From Citrobacter europaeus (GTDB lineage Bacteria > Pseudomonadota > Gammaproteobacteria > Enterobacterales > Enterobacteriaceae): a stretch of 64,000 bases of DNA. Under the pieces are notes generated by a model that saw nothing but the letters and a program-made list of their open reading frames with translations, was not told where the DNA came from and searched no databases. Shown here piece by piece: positions 37,068-46,012 of this stretch (positions are counted from its first letter, which is position 1; each line of letters opens with the position of its first letter). Made by a program: the position numbers and the translations under genes. The stretch lies in NCBI GenBank assembly GCA_020099315.1, contig CP083650.1:1674001-1738000 (forward strand), read 5' to 3'.

Positions 37068-38279
37068 TTACATGATGCGACAGGCAAACCCTTTCAGATA
37101 CAGCCCTTCCGGGTAGGTAGCGATCACCGGATGATCGGCGGCCTGACGGAACTGCTCTATAAATTGTACATCACGACCAGCATCTATTGCGGCATCGGCG
37201 ATGATTTTCTGAAATAAATCGGTGGTCATCAGCCCAGAGCAGGAAAATGTCAGCAGCACGCCGCCAGGGTTGAGCAACTGAATTGCCAGCATATTGATGT
37301 CTTTATAACCGCGGCAAGCGCCCATCAACTGGCTTTTGTTTTCGACAAATTTCGGCGGATCCATCACGATGACATCAAATTTCTCACCGCGATCGCGATA
37401 GGCGCGCAGCAGTTTGAACACATCATCACGCACAAATTCGGCTTTACTCAGATCCAGCTTATTCAGTTCAACGTTCTGGCGGGCAATATCGAGCGCTTCC
37501 TGAGAGGTGTCCACGCTGACCACCTGACGGCATCCGCCCATTAATGCTGAGACCGCAAAACCGCCGGTATAAGAGAAACAGTTCAGCACACGCTGGTTCT
37601 CCACATAACGGCGCGTGGCCAGGCGGCTGTCGCGTTGATCGAGGTAATAGCCAGTTTTGTGACCATGCTGAATATCAACCAGCAGCTTCATTCCGTGCTC
37701 TTCGATAGGCAGCAGGGCAGGCGGCAGTTCGCCCGTTACTGGCCCTTGGGTCAGCTCCATACCTTCTTTTTTACGCACGGCCACATCGCTACGGTCATAA
37801 ATGGCACAGTCAGGGAAAACAATTTGCAGGGCGCTAATTAGCGCGGCGCGTTGATATTCAGCACCGGCGCTGAGCAACTGCAACACCAGGAAGTTGCCGA
37901 AGCGGTCAATAGTGACACCCGGCAGACCATCGGATTCTCCGGCGATCAGACGATAGCTGTCCAGACCGTCCTTTTTCGCCAGCCAGTCACGCCATGTCTG
38001 AGCCTGCTGCAGACGACGGGTAAAGAAATCAATATCGATGGATTCAGACTTGTCGAAGGTCCAGACGCGTGCACGGATCTGTGACGCCGGTGAGAAGGCA
38101 CCGCGTGCCAGCCATTTACCCTGGTGGTCAACAATATCAACGGTTTCACCAAGGTTGGCTTTACCTTCCATACGGGCGACAGCACCGGAAAATACCCACG
38201 GATGGCGGCGAAGTAATGATTTTTCGCGCCCCTTGGCTAACACTAAACGAGGATAATGTGGAATTATAGATTCAGTCAT
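37068..38279 (-). CDS. rlmI: 23S rRNA m5C1962 methyltransferase RlmI
   Basis: SAM-dependent methyltransferase for C1962 of 23S rRNA. 403 residues from the ATG at 38279 (MTESIIPHYPRLVLAKGREK). An N-terminal PUA domain (about 8-90), an EEHGMK central part, and the Rossmann domain with NCFSYTGGFAVSAL (motif I), VSVDTSQEAL, MDPPKF and TFSCSG, carrying the catalytic cysteine, are visible. An ATG 20 codons upstream lies in the promoter. Confidence 0.95.
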   Translation of the reverse strand: MTESIIPHYPRLVLAKGREKSLLRRHPWVFSGAVARMEGKANLGETVDIVDHQGKWLARGAFSPASQIRARVWTFDKSESIDIDFFTRRLQQAQTWRDWLAKKDGLDSYRLIAGESDGLPGVTIDRFGNFLVLQLLSAGAEYQRAALISALQIVFPDCAIYDRSDVAVRKKEGMELTQGPVTGELPPALLPIEEHGMKLLVDIQHGHKTGYYLDQRDSRLATRRYVENQRVLNCFSYTGGFAVSALMGGCRQVVSVDTSQEALDIARQNVELNKLDLSKAEFVRDDVFKLLRAYRDRGEKFDVIVMDPPKFVENKSQLMGACRGYKDINMLAIQLLNPGGVLLTFSCSGLMTTDLFQKIIADAAIDAGRDVQFIEQFRQAADHPVIATYPEGLYLKGFACRIM

Positions 38280-38492
38280 GCGGAGCAACCTCTCACAAAC
38301 AGTGACGCGGGCTGGAGTAAAGTACCAACCTGAAACCATTAAAATAAAATGGCGCGTAGAGTAGCACAGATGGTGAGGTCAATCATCTGCGTATGGCGTT
38401 GAGCGTTTCGGCACAAAACGCTATCACAGAGGCACAGTTTCTTTTATGCCCACCGTTTACATTGCTATTTCTTAATCAGAAAAGGAAATGCA

Positions 38493-39044
38493 ATGAAAGC
38501 TGTCTACTCATTGGCTACCGCTGCCATTGTCGCGTTGAGTTTTAATGCCTCTGCCGCCTCGACGTTTCGTCTCAACAGCACCGACATACCCGCTAACCTG
38601 CAGTTAACGCAAAAACAGGTGTTTAAGGGATTTGGCTGCAGTGGCGACAATATCTCCCCGCAACTGAGCTGGCAAAATCCCCCAGCTGATGCCAAAAGTT
38701 TTGCCATTACGCTGTTTGATCCTGATGCGCCAACGGGAAGCGGCTGGTGGCACTGGACCGTCGTAAATATTCCTGCTCAGATCCACACTCTTCCTGGCGG
38801 GGCCAGCATGGATAAGTTACCCGCAGGAGCAGTTCAGGGACGTAATGATTTCGGTTATGCTGGATTCGGTGGTGCCTGTCCACCGCCGGGCGATAAACCT
38901 CATCGCTATCAGTTTACCGTGTGGGCGTTAAATACAGACGCGTTGCCGATTGACAGTAACGCCAGCGGTGCCCTGGTCGGTTTTATGCTGAACAGCCACG
39001 TGATTGCCAAAGCTGAATTAACCGCCACTTACGCAAGAAAATAA
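38493..39044 (+). CDS. Periplasmic PEBP-family protein (YbcL-like)
   Basis: Phosphatidylethanolamine-binding-protein/RKIP family member of 183 residues with a signal peptide (about 1-21, FNASA-AST). The family signatures DPDAPTGSGWWHWTVVN and GACPPPGDKPHRYQF are present. It closely resembles E. coli YbcL, which is also 183 residues and secreted; the YbcL of uropathogenic E. coli dampens neutrophil migration. The AraC-type gene 13 bases downstream repeats the ybcL-ybcM pairing. The pair interrupts the usual rlmI-acyP neighbourhood. Confidence 0.88.
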   Translation: MKAVYSLATAAIVALSFNASAASTFRLNSTDIPANLQLTQKQVFKGFGCSGDNISPQLSWQNPPADAKSFAITLFDPDAPTGSGWWHWTVVNIPAQIHTLPGGASMDKLPAGAVQGRNDFGYAGFGGACPPPGDKPHRYQFTVWALNTDALPIDSNASGALVGFMLNSHVIAKAELTATYARK

Positions 39045-39057
39045 AGAGGATAATCTG

Positions 39058-39846
39058 GTGCAGGATGTACATTTCCGCCATAACAACCTTACCACCGCTG
39101 AGGTGCGTTCCGGCCACCTGCACCGCTTGCATCGGGTTAAACTGTTTTCTGCTGCTATTTGCCATATTACGCAGGGAAGTAAGGTCATTATTCAGGATGA
39201 AAATCGTCTGGTTGCAGGACCGGGTGAGCTGATTATCATCCCGGCGAATACGCCTCTGGAGATTATTAATCAGCCGGAACAGGGAGCATTTCGCTCGGAT
39301 TTGCTGTTGCTATCGACGAGCATCATTACCGCGTTTAAAAATAACTGGGTCGAGGATTTCCCTCCGGCAAAATTGACGTCGCTATGTACGCCAATGAGCA
39401 ACGGACTGGCATTTATGTGGGAAAGCCTGCTGGATGCAGTACGCCAGGACTTACCTGCAAAATTGCAGGAGCATCAGGCGATGGGATTATTGCTGGCGCT
39501 ACTGCATGATGGTGTGGCAGGGCCTCTGCTTATCGAGCGACGGTTTAATCTTACTGAACAGGTGCGACAACTTATTATGTTATCCCCTGCTAAGCTATGG
39601 ACAGCCCAGGAGATTGCCGGTCACCTGTCTATCGGTACCTCGACGTTACGCAGACGATTACAGATGGAATCGCAGAGTTACCGGCAGATAGTCGAGGAGG
39701 TGCGCATGTCCTGTGCGCTCTCTCAACTACAGTCGACCACGCTGCCGATTGGCGAAATTGCGTTACGCTGTGGCTATCTGTCAGGTTCACGATTTACTGC
39801 AAGATTTCGCCAGCATTACGGATGTCTGCCGAAACAGGTGCGATGA
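39058..39846 (+). CDS. AraC-family regulator (YbcM-like)
   Basis: Transcription regulator of 262 residues with a cupin-like N-terminal part (KVIIQDENRLVAGPGELIII, about 42-61) and a C-terminal AraC DNA-binding domain (about 165-260: AQEIAGHLSIGTSTLRRRL, then IGEIALRCGYLSGSRFTARF). The start is taken as GTG 39058, which has AGAGGA 7 to 8 bases upstream. Just downstream of the PEBP gene, so probably in one operon and perhaps controlling it (inference). Confidence 0.86.
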   Translation: MQDVHFRHNNLTTAEVRSGHLHRLHRVKLFSAAICHITQGSKVIIQDENRLVAGPGELIIIPANTPLEIINQPEQGAFRSDLLLLSTSIITAFKNNWVEDFPPAKLTSLCTPMSNGLAFMWESLLDAVRQDLPAKLQEHQAMGLLLALLHDGVAGPLLIERRFNLTEQVRQLIMLSPAKLWTAQEIAGHLSIGTSTLRRRLQMESQSYRQIVEEVRMSCALSQLQSTTLPIGEIALRCGYLSGSRFTARFRQHYGCLPKQVR

Positions 39847-39892
39847 GGCCTCGGTACCTGTTCCTTCATTTACGTTGATAAGGAGAACCGCA

Positions 39893-40174
39893 ATGTCGAA
39901 AGTTTGCATCATCGCCTGGGTCTATGGCCGGGTTCAGGGAGTAGGATTTCGCTACACCACCCAGCATGAAGCGCAACGGCTGGGGTTGACCGGTTACGCG
40001 AAGAATATGGATGACGGCAGCGTAGAGGTTGTCGCCTGCGGTGAAAGCGACCGGGTGGAACAACTGATGAAGTGGTTGAAAGCTGGGGGACCGAGCAGCG
40101 CCAGGGTTGATCGGGTTCTCAGTGAACCGCACCGCCCTGGCGACGAGCTAAAGGGATTTAGTATCCGCTATTAA
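39893..40174 (+). CDS. acyP: Acylphosphatase
   Basis: Hydrolyses the carboxyl-phosphate bond of acylphosphates. 93 residues from the ATG at 39893 (MSKVCIIAWVYGRVQGVGFR), which has AAGGAG just upstream; the frame is open further up inside the AraC gene. The catalytic Arg in GVGFRY and Asn in YAKNMDDGSVE are present. Its stop overlaps that of the convergent tusE by 4 bases. Confidence 0.95.
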   Translation: MSKVCIIAWVYGRVQGVGFRYTTQHEAQRLGLTGYAKNMDDGSVEVVACGESDRVEQLMKWLKAGGPSSARVDRVLSEPHRPGDELKGFSIRY

Positions 40175-40500
40175 ATACATTTCACCGGCTTCGGCAGGCC
40201 GGCAATTTTAGTCGCCTGCTTAGCCGGACCTTTCGGAAACAGGCGGTAGAGATAACGACTGTTGCCTTTCTCTTCGCCAAACTTGTTGGCCATCGCCTTT
40301 ACCAGCATGCGGATAGCAGGGGAGGTATTAAACTCGAGATAAAACTCGCGTACGAAACGCACCACTTCCCAGTGCTCGGGGGAGAGGACGATACCTTCGT
40401 TTTCAGCGATTTTCTCCGCCAGCGGCTCGTTCCACAGCGTGGTATCTTTCAGATAGCCTTCGCTATCGGTACTGATTTCTTTACCTTCAAAGATCAACAT
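40171..40500 (-). CDS. tusE: Sulfur relay protein TusE
   Basis: DsrC-family carrier that takes persulfide sulfur from TusBCD and passes it to MnmA for 2-thiolation of tRNA wobble uridine. 109 residues, E. coli length, with the conserved penultimate-position cysteine (PVKCI at the C-terminus) that carries the sulfur. Confidence 0.96.
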   Translation of the reverse strand: MLIFEGKEISTDSEGYLKDTTLWNEPLAEKIAENEGIVLSPEHWEVVRFVREFYLEFNTSPAIRMLVKAMANKFGEEKGNSRYLYRLFPKGPAKQATKIAGLPKPVKCI

Positions 40501-40539
40501 TATTCGTCACTGCGTTAGTCAAACTGGTGGCAGTTTACC

Positions 40540-40568
40540 AAAAAAGAAAGCCCCGCATAAGCGGGGCT
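40540..40568 (-). terminator. yccA terminator
   Basis: AGCCCCGC/GCGGGGCT stem (40549-40556 with 40561-40568), loop ATAA; read on the minus strand it is followed by TTTCTTTTTT. Lies between yccA and tusE. Confidence 0.85.
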
Positions 40569-40588
40569 GGATAATGCGAGTGGACATC

Positions 40589-41248
40589 TTAATCGCGGCT
40601 CGCAAAGCCCAGAATGCTCAGCAGGCTGACGAAGATGTTGTACAGCGAAACGTACAGGCTGACGGTGGCACGGATGTAGTTGGTTTCACCGCCACGGATG
40701 ATATTGCTGGTTTCAAACAGGATTGCGCCTGAAGAAATCAGAATAAATACCGCGCTGATCGCCAAATGTAACGCCGGCAGTTGCAGGAAAATATTTGCAA
40801 CCATACCAATCAGCACCACCACGATACCTGCCATCAGCATACCGCCGAGGAAGGACATATCCTTACGTGTGGTCAGTACATAAGCCGAGCAACTGAAGAA
40901 GACCAGCGCCGTACCGCCCAAAGCCATGGCGATAACATCACCCATGCCCGCAGACAGGTATGTGTTCAGTATCGGTCCCAGAATGTAGCCCAGGAAGCCG
41001 GTGAAAGCGAAAGCTGACAGAATACCAACCGGTTTATCAGCCGTTTTATAAGTCAGGAACATCAGACCATACATACCCACCAGCGTCAGGATAAGTCCCG
41101 GAGAAGGCAACATCAGTACGGTACTGGCAGTCGCAGTGATCGCCGAAAACGCCAGCGTCAGGCTGAGCAGGAAATAGGTATTGCGCAGCACCTTATGCGT
41201 GCTGAGTAGCGATGTACGATCGCGCGAAGAACTAATAATACGATCCAT
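40589..41248 (-). CDS. yccA: Inner membrane protein YccA, FtsH substrate/modulator
   Basis: BAX-inhibitor-1 family membrane protein of 219 residues, E. coli length, with seven hydrophobic segments. In E. coli it is degraded by FtsH and in turn can inhibit FtsH, protecting SecY when translocons jam. Opens MDRIISSSRDRTSLLSTHKV. No changes of note. Confidence 0.95.
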   Translation of the reverse strand: MDRIISSSRDRTSLLSTHKVLRNTYFLLSLTLAFSAITATASTVLMLPSPGLILTLVGMYGLMFLTYKTADKPVGILSAFAFTGFLGYILGPILNTYLSAGMGDVIAMALGGTALVFFSCSAYVLTTRKDMSFLGGMLMAGIVVVLIGMVANIFLQLPALHLAISAVFILISSGAILFETSNIIRGGETNYIRATVSLYVSLYNIFVSLLSILGFASRD

Positions 41249-41518
41249 GAGTCACTCTCTTATGACAGATGTAATTAATGATGGAGGATAATGAAATCAA
41301 GGGGAATGACACAGCGGTTTTACCCATCTTTACGCATTTTAACCCGCCGGGCTCAAGCATATTATTTCAACAAAAGCTCCCGAATCAGATGTTAGCACTG
41401 TATGTGCAAAAATGTCAGATCCACATCTGCCAGGTAACTGAAAAATATTGCGTTATTCCCGAATCTCTCTGACAGTGACAACGGTGTCTACCTAAAACAG
41501 AGCAATAAGGTAAAGGGA

Positions 41519-43147
41519 ATGATTCAACATAAATCGAAGATTTTGACGTTTACGCTGTTAGCTGTCTGTTTGATGTCTATTAACGGCGCGGCGAGAGCGG
41601 CTAATGTTCCCGCAGGAACACTACTTGCAGAAAAACAGGAACTGGTCAGAAATAACGGCAGCGAGCCAGCGTCGCTGGATCCGCATAAAGTTGAAAGCAA
41701 CGTTGAGTTTAATTTAATCAGCGATATGTTCGACGGACTGGTGGCAGTTAAGCCCGATGGGTCTATTGAACCCCGTCTTGCCGCGTCCTGGGAGAACAAA
41801 GACAATACCGTCTGGACCTTTCATTTACGCCCGGGCATAACCTGGTCAGATGGTTCTGCTATTACCGCGCAGGATGTTGTCTGGAGCTGGCAGCGCCTGG
41901 TCTCGCCGCAAACGGCTTCACCTTATTCTTCGTATTTGGGCAATATGCATGTTGCAAACGCCCTCGATATTGCTCAAGGGAAAAAAGATCCCGCCACGCT
42001 GGGGGTAAAAGCCCTCGATGACAACACGCTGGAGATTATCCTGACGCAGCCGACGGCGGCGTTTCTGGCGATGCTGGCGCACCCGTCGCTGGTCCCGCTG
42101 GATAAAGTGCTAATAGGCCGCTTTGGCGATAAGTGGACCCGACCAGAACATTTTGTCAGTAGCGGACCGTACAAATTATCGCAGTGGGTGGTCAATGAGC
42201 GCATTGTTGCCGAGCGTAACCCACATTATTGGGACGATCGGCACACGATTATTAATAAGGTCACCTATTTGCCCATCAGTTCCGAGTCCGCTGACGTTAA
42301 CCGCTATAAGGCTGGTGAAATCGACATTGTGTATAGCGTACCGGTCAATCAGTTCGCGCAGTTGAAGAAGACGATGGGCGATGAACTCCATGTTTCACCT
42401 CAGCTTTCGACTTATTACTATCAGTTCAATACGACCCGAGCGCCGTTTAATGACCCGCGCGTGCGTCGGGCGCTAAATATGGCGTTAGATAAAGACATCA
42501 TTGCACAAAAGGTGATGGGGCAGGGGCAACGCGCGGCGTGGGTTATCAGCCAGCCGGAAATAGGGGGAGTTCAACTGCATGCGCCGGAATATGCGTCGTG
42601 GCCGCTCGAAAAACGTATTGCCGAAGCGAAGAAACTGCTGGCTGAAGCCGGTTTTGGCCCTGAACATCCGCTTAACGTAAATCTGCTCTACAACACCTTC
42701 GAAACGCACCAGCGTATTGCCATTGCCGCATCGTCAATGTGGAAGAAAAATCTTGGCGTAGAGGCGAAACTGCAAAATCAGGAATGGAAAACCATGCTGG
42801 ATACTATGCATACCGGTAATTTTGACGTCGTGCGCTATGCGTGGATAGCCGATTATGATGATGCCTCAAGCTTCCTCAATATTTTCCGTACCGGTGATAG
42901 TGAAAATACAACGAAGTACAGTAATCCCGCCTTTGACGAAGCGATGCGAAATGCAGCGAAAGCAACTTCGCTCCAGGAGCGAGGCAAATACTACCAGCAG
43001 GCTGAAGACCTTTTAGGCGAGGATGTGCCAGCGATTCCGGTTTACCACTATGTCCGTACGCATCTCGTGAAGCCGTGGGTGGGGGGATTTGCGCCGGATA
43101 ACCGGGGAAACTACTACACCAAAGATATGTTCATCAAAAAACATTGA
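41519..43147 (+). CDS. OppA/MppA-family periplasmic peptide-binding protein
   Basis: Family 5 extracellular solute-binding protein of 542 residues with a signal peptide (about 1-28, NGAARA-ANV), close in length to OppA and MppA. Family segments include EPASLDPHK, YYYQFNT and MWKKNLGVEAKLQNQEWKT. The ligand is probably an oligopeptide but could be another peptide-like compound. It stands alone: no permease or ATPase genes are near, so it likely feeds a transporter encoded elsewhere, as MppA does with OppBCDF (inference). It is an extra gene between yccA and serT compared with K-12. Confidence 0.88.
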   Translation: MIQHKSKILTFTLLAVCLMSINGAARAANVPAGTLLAEKQELVRNNGSEPASLDPHKVESNVEFNLISDMFDGLVAVKPDGSIEPRLAASWENKDNTVWTFHLRPGITWSDGSAITAQDVVWSWQRLVSPQTASPYSSYLGNMHVANALDIAQGKKDPATLGVKALDDNTLEIILTQPTAAFLAMLAHPSLVPLDKVLIGRFGDKWTRPEHFVSSGPYKLSQWVVNERIVAERNPHYWDDRHTIINKVTYLPISSESADVNRYKAGEIDIVYSVPVNQFAQLKKTMGDELHVSPQLSTYYYQFNTTRAPFNDPRVRRALNMALDKDIIAQKVMGQGQRAAWVISQPEIGGVQLHAPEYASWPLEKRIAEAKKLLAEAGFGPEHPLNVNLLYNTFETHQRIAIAASSMWKKNLGVEAKLQNQEWKTMLDTMHTGNFDVVRYAWIADYDDASSFLNIFRTGDSENTTKYSNPAFDEAMRNAAKATSLQERGKYYQQAEDLLGEDVPAIPVYHYVRTHLVKPWVGGFAPDNRGNYYTKDMFIKKH

Positions 43148-43251
43148 GTGCTGCAGTCCTGCATTTGTGCTGAATAAACGGTCAATTTGTTGTTATTTCA
43201 GTCGATTAATAACATTTTGGCTGTTTTTCAGGCAAACGAACACATTGGTGC

Positions 43252-43280
43252 TTTACAGGTCCGTTCGGGATGTTTATAGT
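43252..43280 (+). promoter_or_regulatory. serT promoter
   Basis: TTTACA (43252-43257), a 17-base spacer, TATAGT (43275-43280), then a GC-rich discriminator GCGCC as in stable-RNA promoters. Confidence 0.8.
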
Positions 43281-43290
43281 GCGCCTCATT

Positions 43291-43378
43291 GGAAGCGTGG
43301 CCGAGCGGTTGAAGGCACCGGTCTTGAAAACCGGCGACCCGAAAGGGTTCTAGAGTTCGAATCTCTACGCTTCCGCCA
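43291..43378 (+). tRNA. serT: tRNA-Ser (anticodon UGA)
   Basis: 88-base tRNA: acceptor GGAAGCG pairs with CGCTTCC, followed by G and an encoded CCA. The anticodon loop CTTGAAA gives UGA, the variable arm is long as in serine tRNAs, and GTTCGAATC forms the T loop. Corresponds to serT next to yccA in E. coli. In Salmonella the 3' end of this gene is the SPI-5 insertion point. Confidence 0.97.
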
Positions 43379-43384
43379 AACATG

Positions 43385-43416
43385 AAACCCAAGTCGTTAT
43401 GCGACTTGGGTTTTTT
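43385..43416 (+). terminator. serT terminator
   Basis: Twelve-base stem AAACCCAAGTCG/CGACTTGGGTTT (43385-43396 with 43402-43413) followed by T-rich sequence. Confidence 0.9.
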
Positions 43417-43429
43417 CTTTTTTATTGGT

Positions 43430-43797
43430 TTCCAGTATGCCATTGCCGTCTGGTTCGCACTGCCGATCATGACCCGCCATATACCGCGATCGAGGTTGCG
43501 GGTGATGACTTTCATAGCAGTTTCAGTTTTTTCCAGTAACCAGCCGCCGCAGCGAAAATCCTGCTTCATAGCCCAGTCCAGAGCCGTTTTGCCACCGATA
43601 CTTCGGTGATATCGTTAAGCTGGCGTATCTGTGTCTCAATCTGTGTCAGTGCAGCATTACGCCCTGTCACAATGGGCTCAACGCTGGTGGAGTAAATGAC
43701 ATCAGTATGATCGGTTAAGATTTCGGCGTCAGTAGGGGCTTGTTCAATATGGGGCAGCAGTACTGTAGAGTCGGTCGTATCTTCGTCGTTGTTGAAT
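43430..43797 (-). pseudogene. Remnant of a DUF4942-type mobile-element gene
   Basis: Translating the minus strand gives two consecutive pieces of one protein in different frames. First comes a stretch from about 43,797 containing TDVIYSTSVEPIVTGRNAAL and TQIETQIRQLNDI. A one-base shift near 43,600 leads into IGGKTALDWAMKQDF and then WLLEKTETAMKVITRNLDRG. This order matches DUF4942 proteins of prophages and plasmids as I remember them. There is no start codon upstream, and the C-terminal half is cut off right where the serT terminator ends. It fills most of the 470-bp gap between serT and fyuA. Confidence 0.7.
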
Positions 43798-43816
43798 ATA
43801 CCAATTCAGTTGTAAT

Positions 43817-43839
43817 AGGGATGCGGTTGCTGCATCCCT
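43817..43839 (-). terminator. Hairpin after fyuA
   Basis: AGGGATGC/GCATCCCT stem (43817-43824 with 43832-43839) 11 bases beyond the fyuA stop. The T tract is poor, so termination is only likely. Confidence 0.5.
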
Positions 43840-43849
43840 TTATAAACTA

Positions 43850-45871
43850 TTAGAAGAAATCAATACGCGTATTGATTCCGATGGTGCGCCCCATATTGAC
43901 CTGCGCGACGGCGCTGCTGCCGTTCATGTAACCATAGGTACGGTAACGACGGTCGAACAGATTATCGACATAGACGGAAATGTTCAGCCGTTCAGTCGCC
44001 TGCCAGCCTAGGCTGCTGTCCAGGGTGGCATAGGTGCCCTGCCGCAACTGGTTATCGCCATCGAAATAATGCGGCCCGACCAGATTAACCGCCAGTCGGG
44101 GCATCAGTGCGCCATAGCGCGTATCAATTACGCCGTTCACACTGCTACCTGCGCCATAACGTGGTACGAACGGCACCCGGTTGCCGTGATACAACTCACT
44201 GTCATTGGTGAATTCGGAACGGATCACGTTGCCATTGATATCCCACGACCAGCCTGGCGCAAACCGCCATTTCGCTTCAAGCTCAACGCCGGTAGCGTCG
44301 GCTTTCCCCGCATTGCTTAATGTCTGCATCCCAACCGGGCCAGAGTAGAGCTGCATGTCTTTGGTGTGGGTATAAAACGTCGCGGCTTGCAGCGTGACGT
44401 CTGCGGTTTCGTAGCGAGTGCCAAGTTCATAGTTGATGGATTTTTCTGCGACGAACGGTTTGGCATCAAGACCGGCAGTAGGCACGATGTTGTACCCGGA
44501 AGGTTTATATCCCTGGGCTACACGGGTATACACTCTCCAGTCGTCGGTCAGCATATAGCCTGCGGATAGCTGTCCGAGCACCTGATCGTCATTGCTCTTG
44601 CCCTGGTCGCCAAACGGGTTGCCGAGCATGCTGCCGTGATATTGTGTACTGGCCTTATCATGCGAGAAGCGCACGCCACCGCCGATATCAAATCGCTCGG
44701 TCAAATGCCAGGTCAGGTCACTGTATGCGGCCAGGGTTTCAGCGGTGGTATAGCCGGTACTGCTTAAATAAGGCATTGTCGGCATATCGTAGGCTGAATT
44801 TAACTTCTCGCGGGTGTTCTGCCGGTACAGCCCAAACACCATATCAACGGTACGCGTATCGCCCAGGGTAGCGGCGCGTAGCTCCTGTACATCCTGATTC
44901 CAGCGCTGAGGCATATTGACGATTAACGAACCGGAAGGGAAGGTGCGCGAATAATGCTGCTGCTGCCAGGCGCTGATCAGATTGAAAACCCACTCATCGG
45001 TGGTGTATTTTCCACTCAGGGTCTGGCTGTCAGTGCAGCGCCGCATGTACGGGTCTGGTGAACCATCGCTAAGTGAGAGCTTACGGCCCTTAATATCATT
45101 CCATCCCACATAGGCGTCCTGGGTAGCGCGGGTACATTCGCGTGAGGTGGCAAAGCCCATTTCCCAGGGCTGGTCGTCTGGGGCGAGACGCAGTTTCACA
45201 TTCCCTATGCTGGCGCGGGTGCCGCCTAAGTCATCGCTTCCCGTCGCGGGGTTAATCATGTCGCCGTCATCAACCTGGCGTAACAGGGTGACGCTGCCGT
45301 ACAGCAGGCCATCCTGAATAGGGCCACTCAGATTGAACTTACTTCGATAACTGTCGCGGCTGCTGACGCCGCCTTCAATATAGCCGCGCGGCGTGCTGTC
45401 CGGCTGCTGGGTGACGATGTTGATGATTCCGCCCTGAGCGCTTTTGCCATATAACGTTCCCTGTGGGCCACGCAGCAACTCCACGCTTTGTACATCGGTA
45501 AGCGCCTGGATGGTGTTGGTGGAAAGCTGAGGAACGCCATCGACATACAGGGTGACGGCGGGGTTATAGAAGTCCTGCGCCGAAGAGATGCCGCGTAGCG
45601 AGATCGTCGAAAAAAGCATGTTGCCGCTGTTTTCTATATTAAGCCCAGGCAAAACTCTGGGGAGTTTGTCGCTGGCGGTAACGCCGGCGTCGCTTAACTG
45701 CGGCGCGCTGACAACGGTAGACGAGACATTGTTGGCTGATGCCGAGCGGGAAGATTGTTTACTGGCGGTAACCACCAGCGTGCTTTCGTCTTGCTGTGAA
45801 GTCTGGGCATTAGCAATGGCGGGGAGCAATAATCCCCCCAAGGCCAGAGGATAAAGCCGTGTCATTTTCAT
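43850..45871 (-). CDS. fyuA: Yersiniabactin/pesticin TonB-dependent outer membrane receptor
   Basis: Outer-membrane receptor for ferric yersiniabactin, also the pesticin receptor. 673 residues, the same length as FyuA of Yersinia and the E. coli HPI, and nearly identical to it throughout as remembered. Signal peptide MKMTRLYPLALGGLLLPAIA (cleavage near ANA-QTS), TonB box ESTLVVTA, plug domain (about 45-155, LRGPQGTLYGKSAQGGIINI), 22-strand barrel, C-terminal phenylalanine. The reading frame is intact. In the island fyuA follows ybtE; here that neighbour is missing and ybtA lies directly upstream. A Fur-type box precedes it. Confidence 0.97.
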   Translation of the reverse strand: MKMTRLYPLALGGLLLPAIANAQTSQQDESTLVVTASKQSSRSASANNVSSTVVSAPQLSDAGVTASDKLPRVLPGLNIENSGNMLFSTISLRGISSAQDFYNPAVTLYVDGVPQLSTNTIQALTDVQSVELLRGPQGTLYGKSAQGGIINIVTQQPDSTPRGYIEGGVSSRDSYRSKFNLSGPIQDGLLYGSVTLLRQVDDGDMINPATGSDDLGGTRASIGNVKLRLAPDDQPWEMGFATSRECTRATQDAYVGWNDIKGRKLSLSDGSPDPYMRRCTDSQTLSGKYTTDEWVFNLISAWQQQHYSRTFPSGSLIVNMPQRWNQDVQELRAATLGDTRTVDMVFGLYRQNTREKLNSAYDMPTMPYLSSTGYTTAETLAAYSDLTWHLTERFDIGGGVRFSHDKASTQYHGSMLGNPFGDQGKSNDDQVLGQLSAGYMLTDDWRVYTRVAQGYKPSGYNIVPTAGLDAKPFVAEKSINYELGTRYETADVTLQAATFYTHTKDMQLYSGPVGMQTLSNAGKADATGVELEAKWRFAPGWSWDINGNVIRSEFTNDSELYHGNRVPFVPRYGAGSSVNGVIDTRYGALMPRLAVNLVGPHYFDGDNQLRQGTYATLDSSLGWQATERLNISVYVDNLFDRRYRTYGYMNGSSAVAQVNMGRTIGINTRIDFF

Positions 45872-45926
45872 TGTTGTGAGTCCCTGTAAGACGGCGAAAC
45901 GCCAAAAATACCGACAATAGTGAATT

Positions 45927-45945
45927 GAAAATGATAACTATTTCT
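45927..45945. promoter_or_regulatory. Fur-type box upstream of fyuA
   Basis: GAAAATGATAACTATTTCT matches the 19-base Fur consensus at 13 positions and lies 56 bp ahead of the fyuA start. Iron repression of fyuA by Fur is known in Yersinia. Confidence 0.65.
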
Positions 45946-45957
45946 AATAGAGGTGCT

Positions 45958-45991
45958 ACCCGAAACGGGTTTATTTATGCCCGTTTCGGGT
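45958..45991. other. Long perfect inverted repeat between fyuA and ybtA
   Basis: Twelve-base arms ACCCGAAACGGG (45958-45969) and CCCGTTTCGGGT (45980-45991) around a T-rich loop. It may be a terminator left from the lost operon or one serving ybtA. It lies just beyond the predicted fyuA promoter. Confidence 0.6.
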
Positions 45992-46012
45992 TGGTGACTA
46001 GTGGAAAGATCA

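Noticed and set aside
43089..43385. Open frame running across serT
   Set aside because: Covers the tRNA gene and the end of the binding-protein gene; translation is meaningless there.
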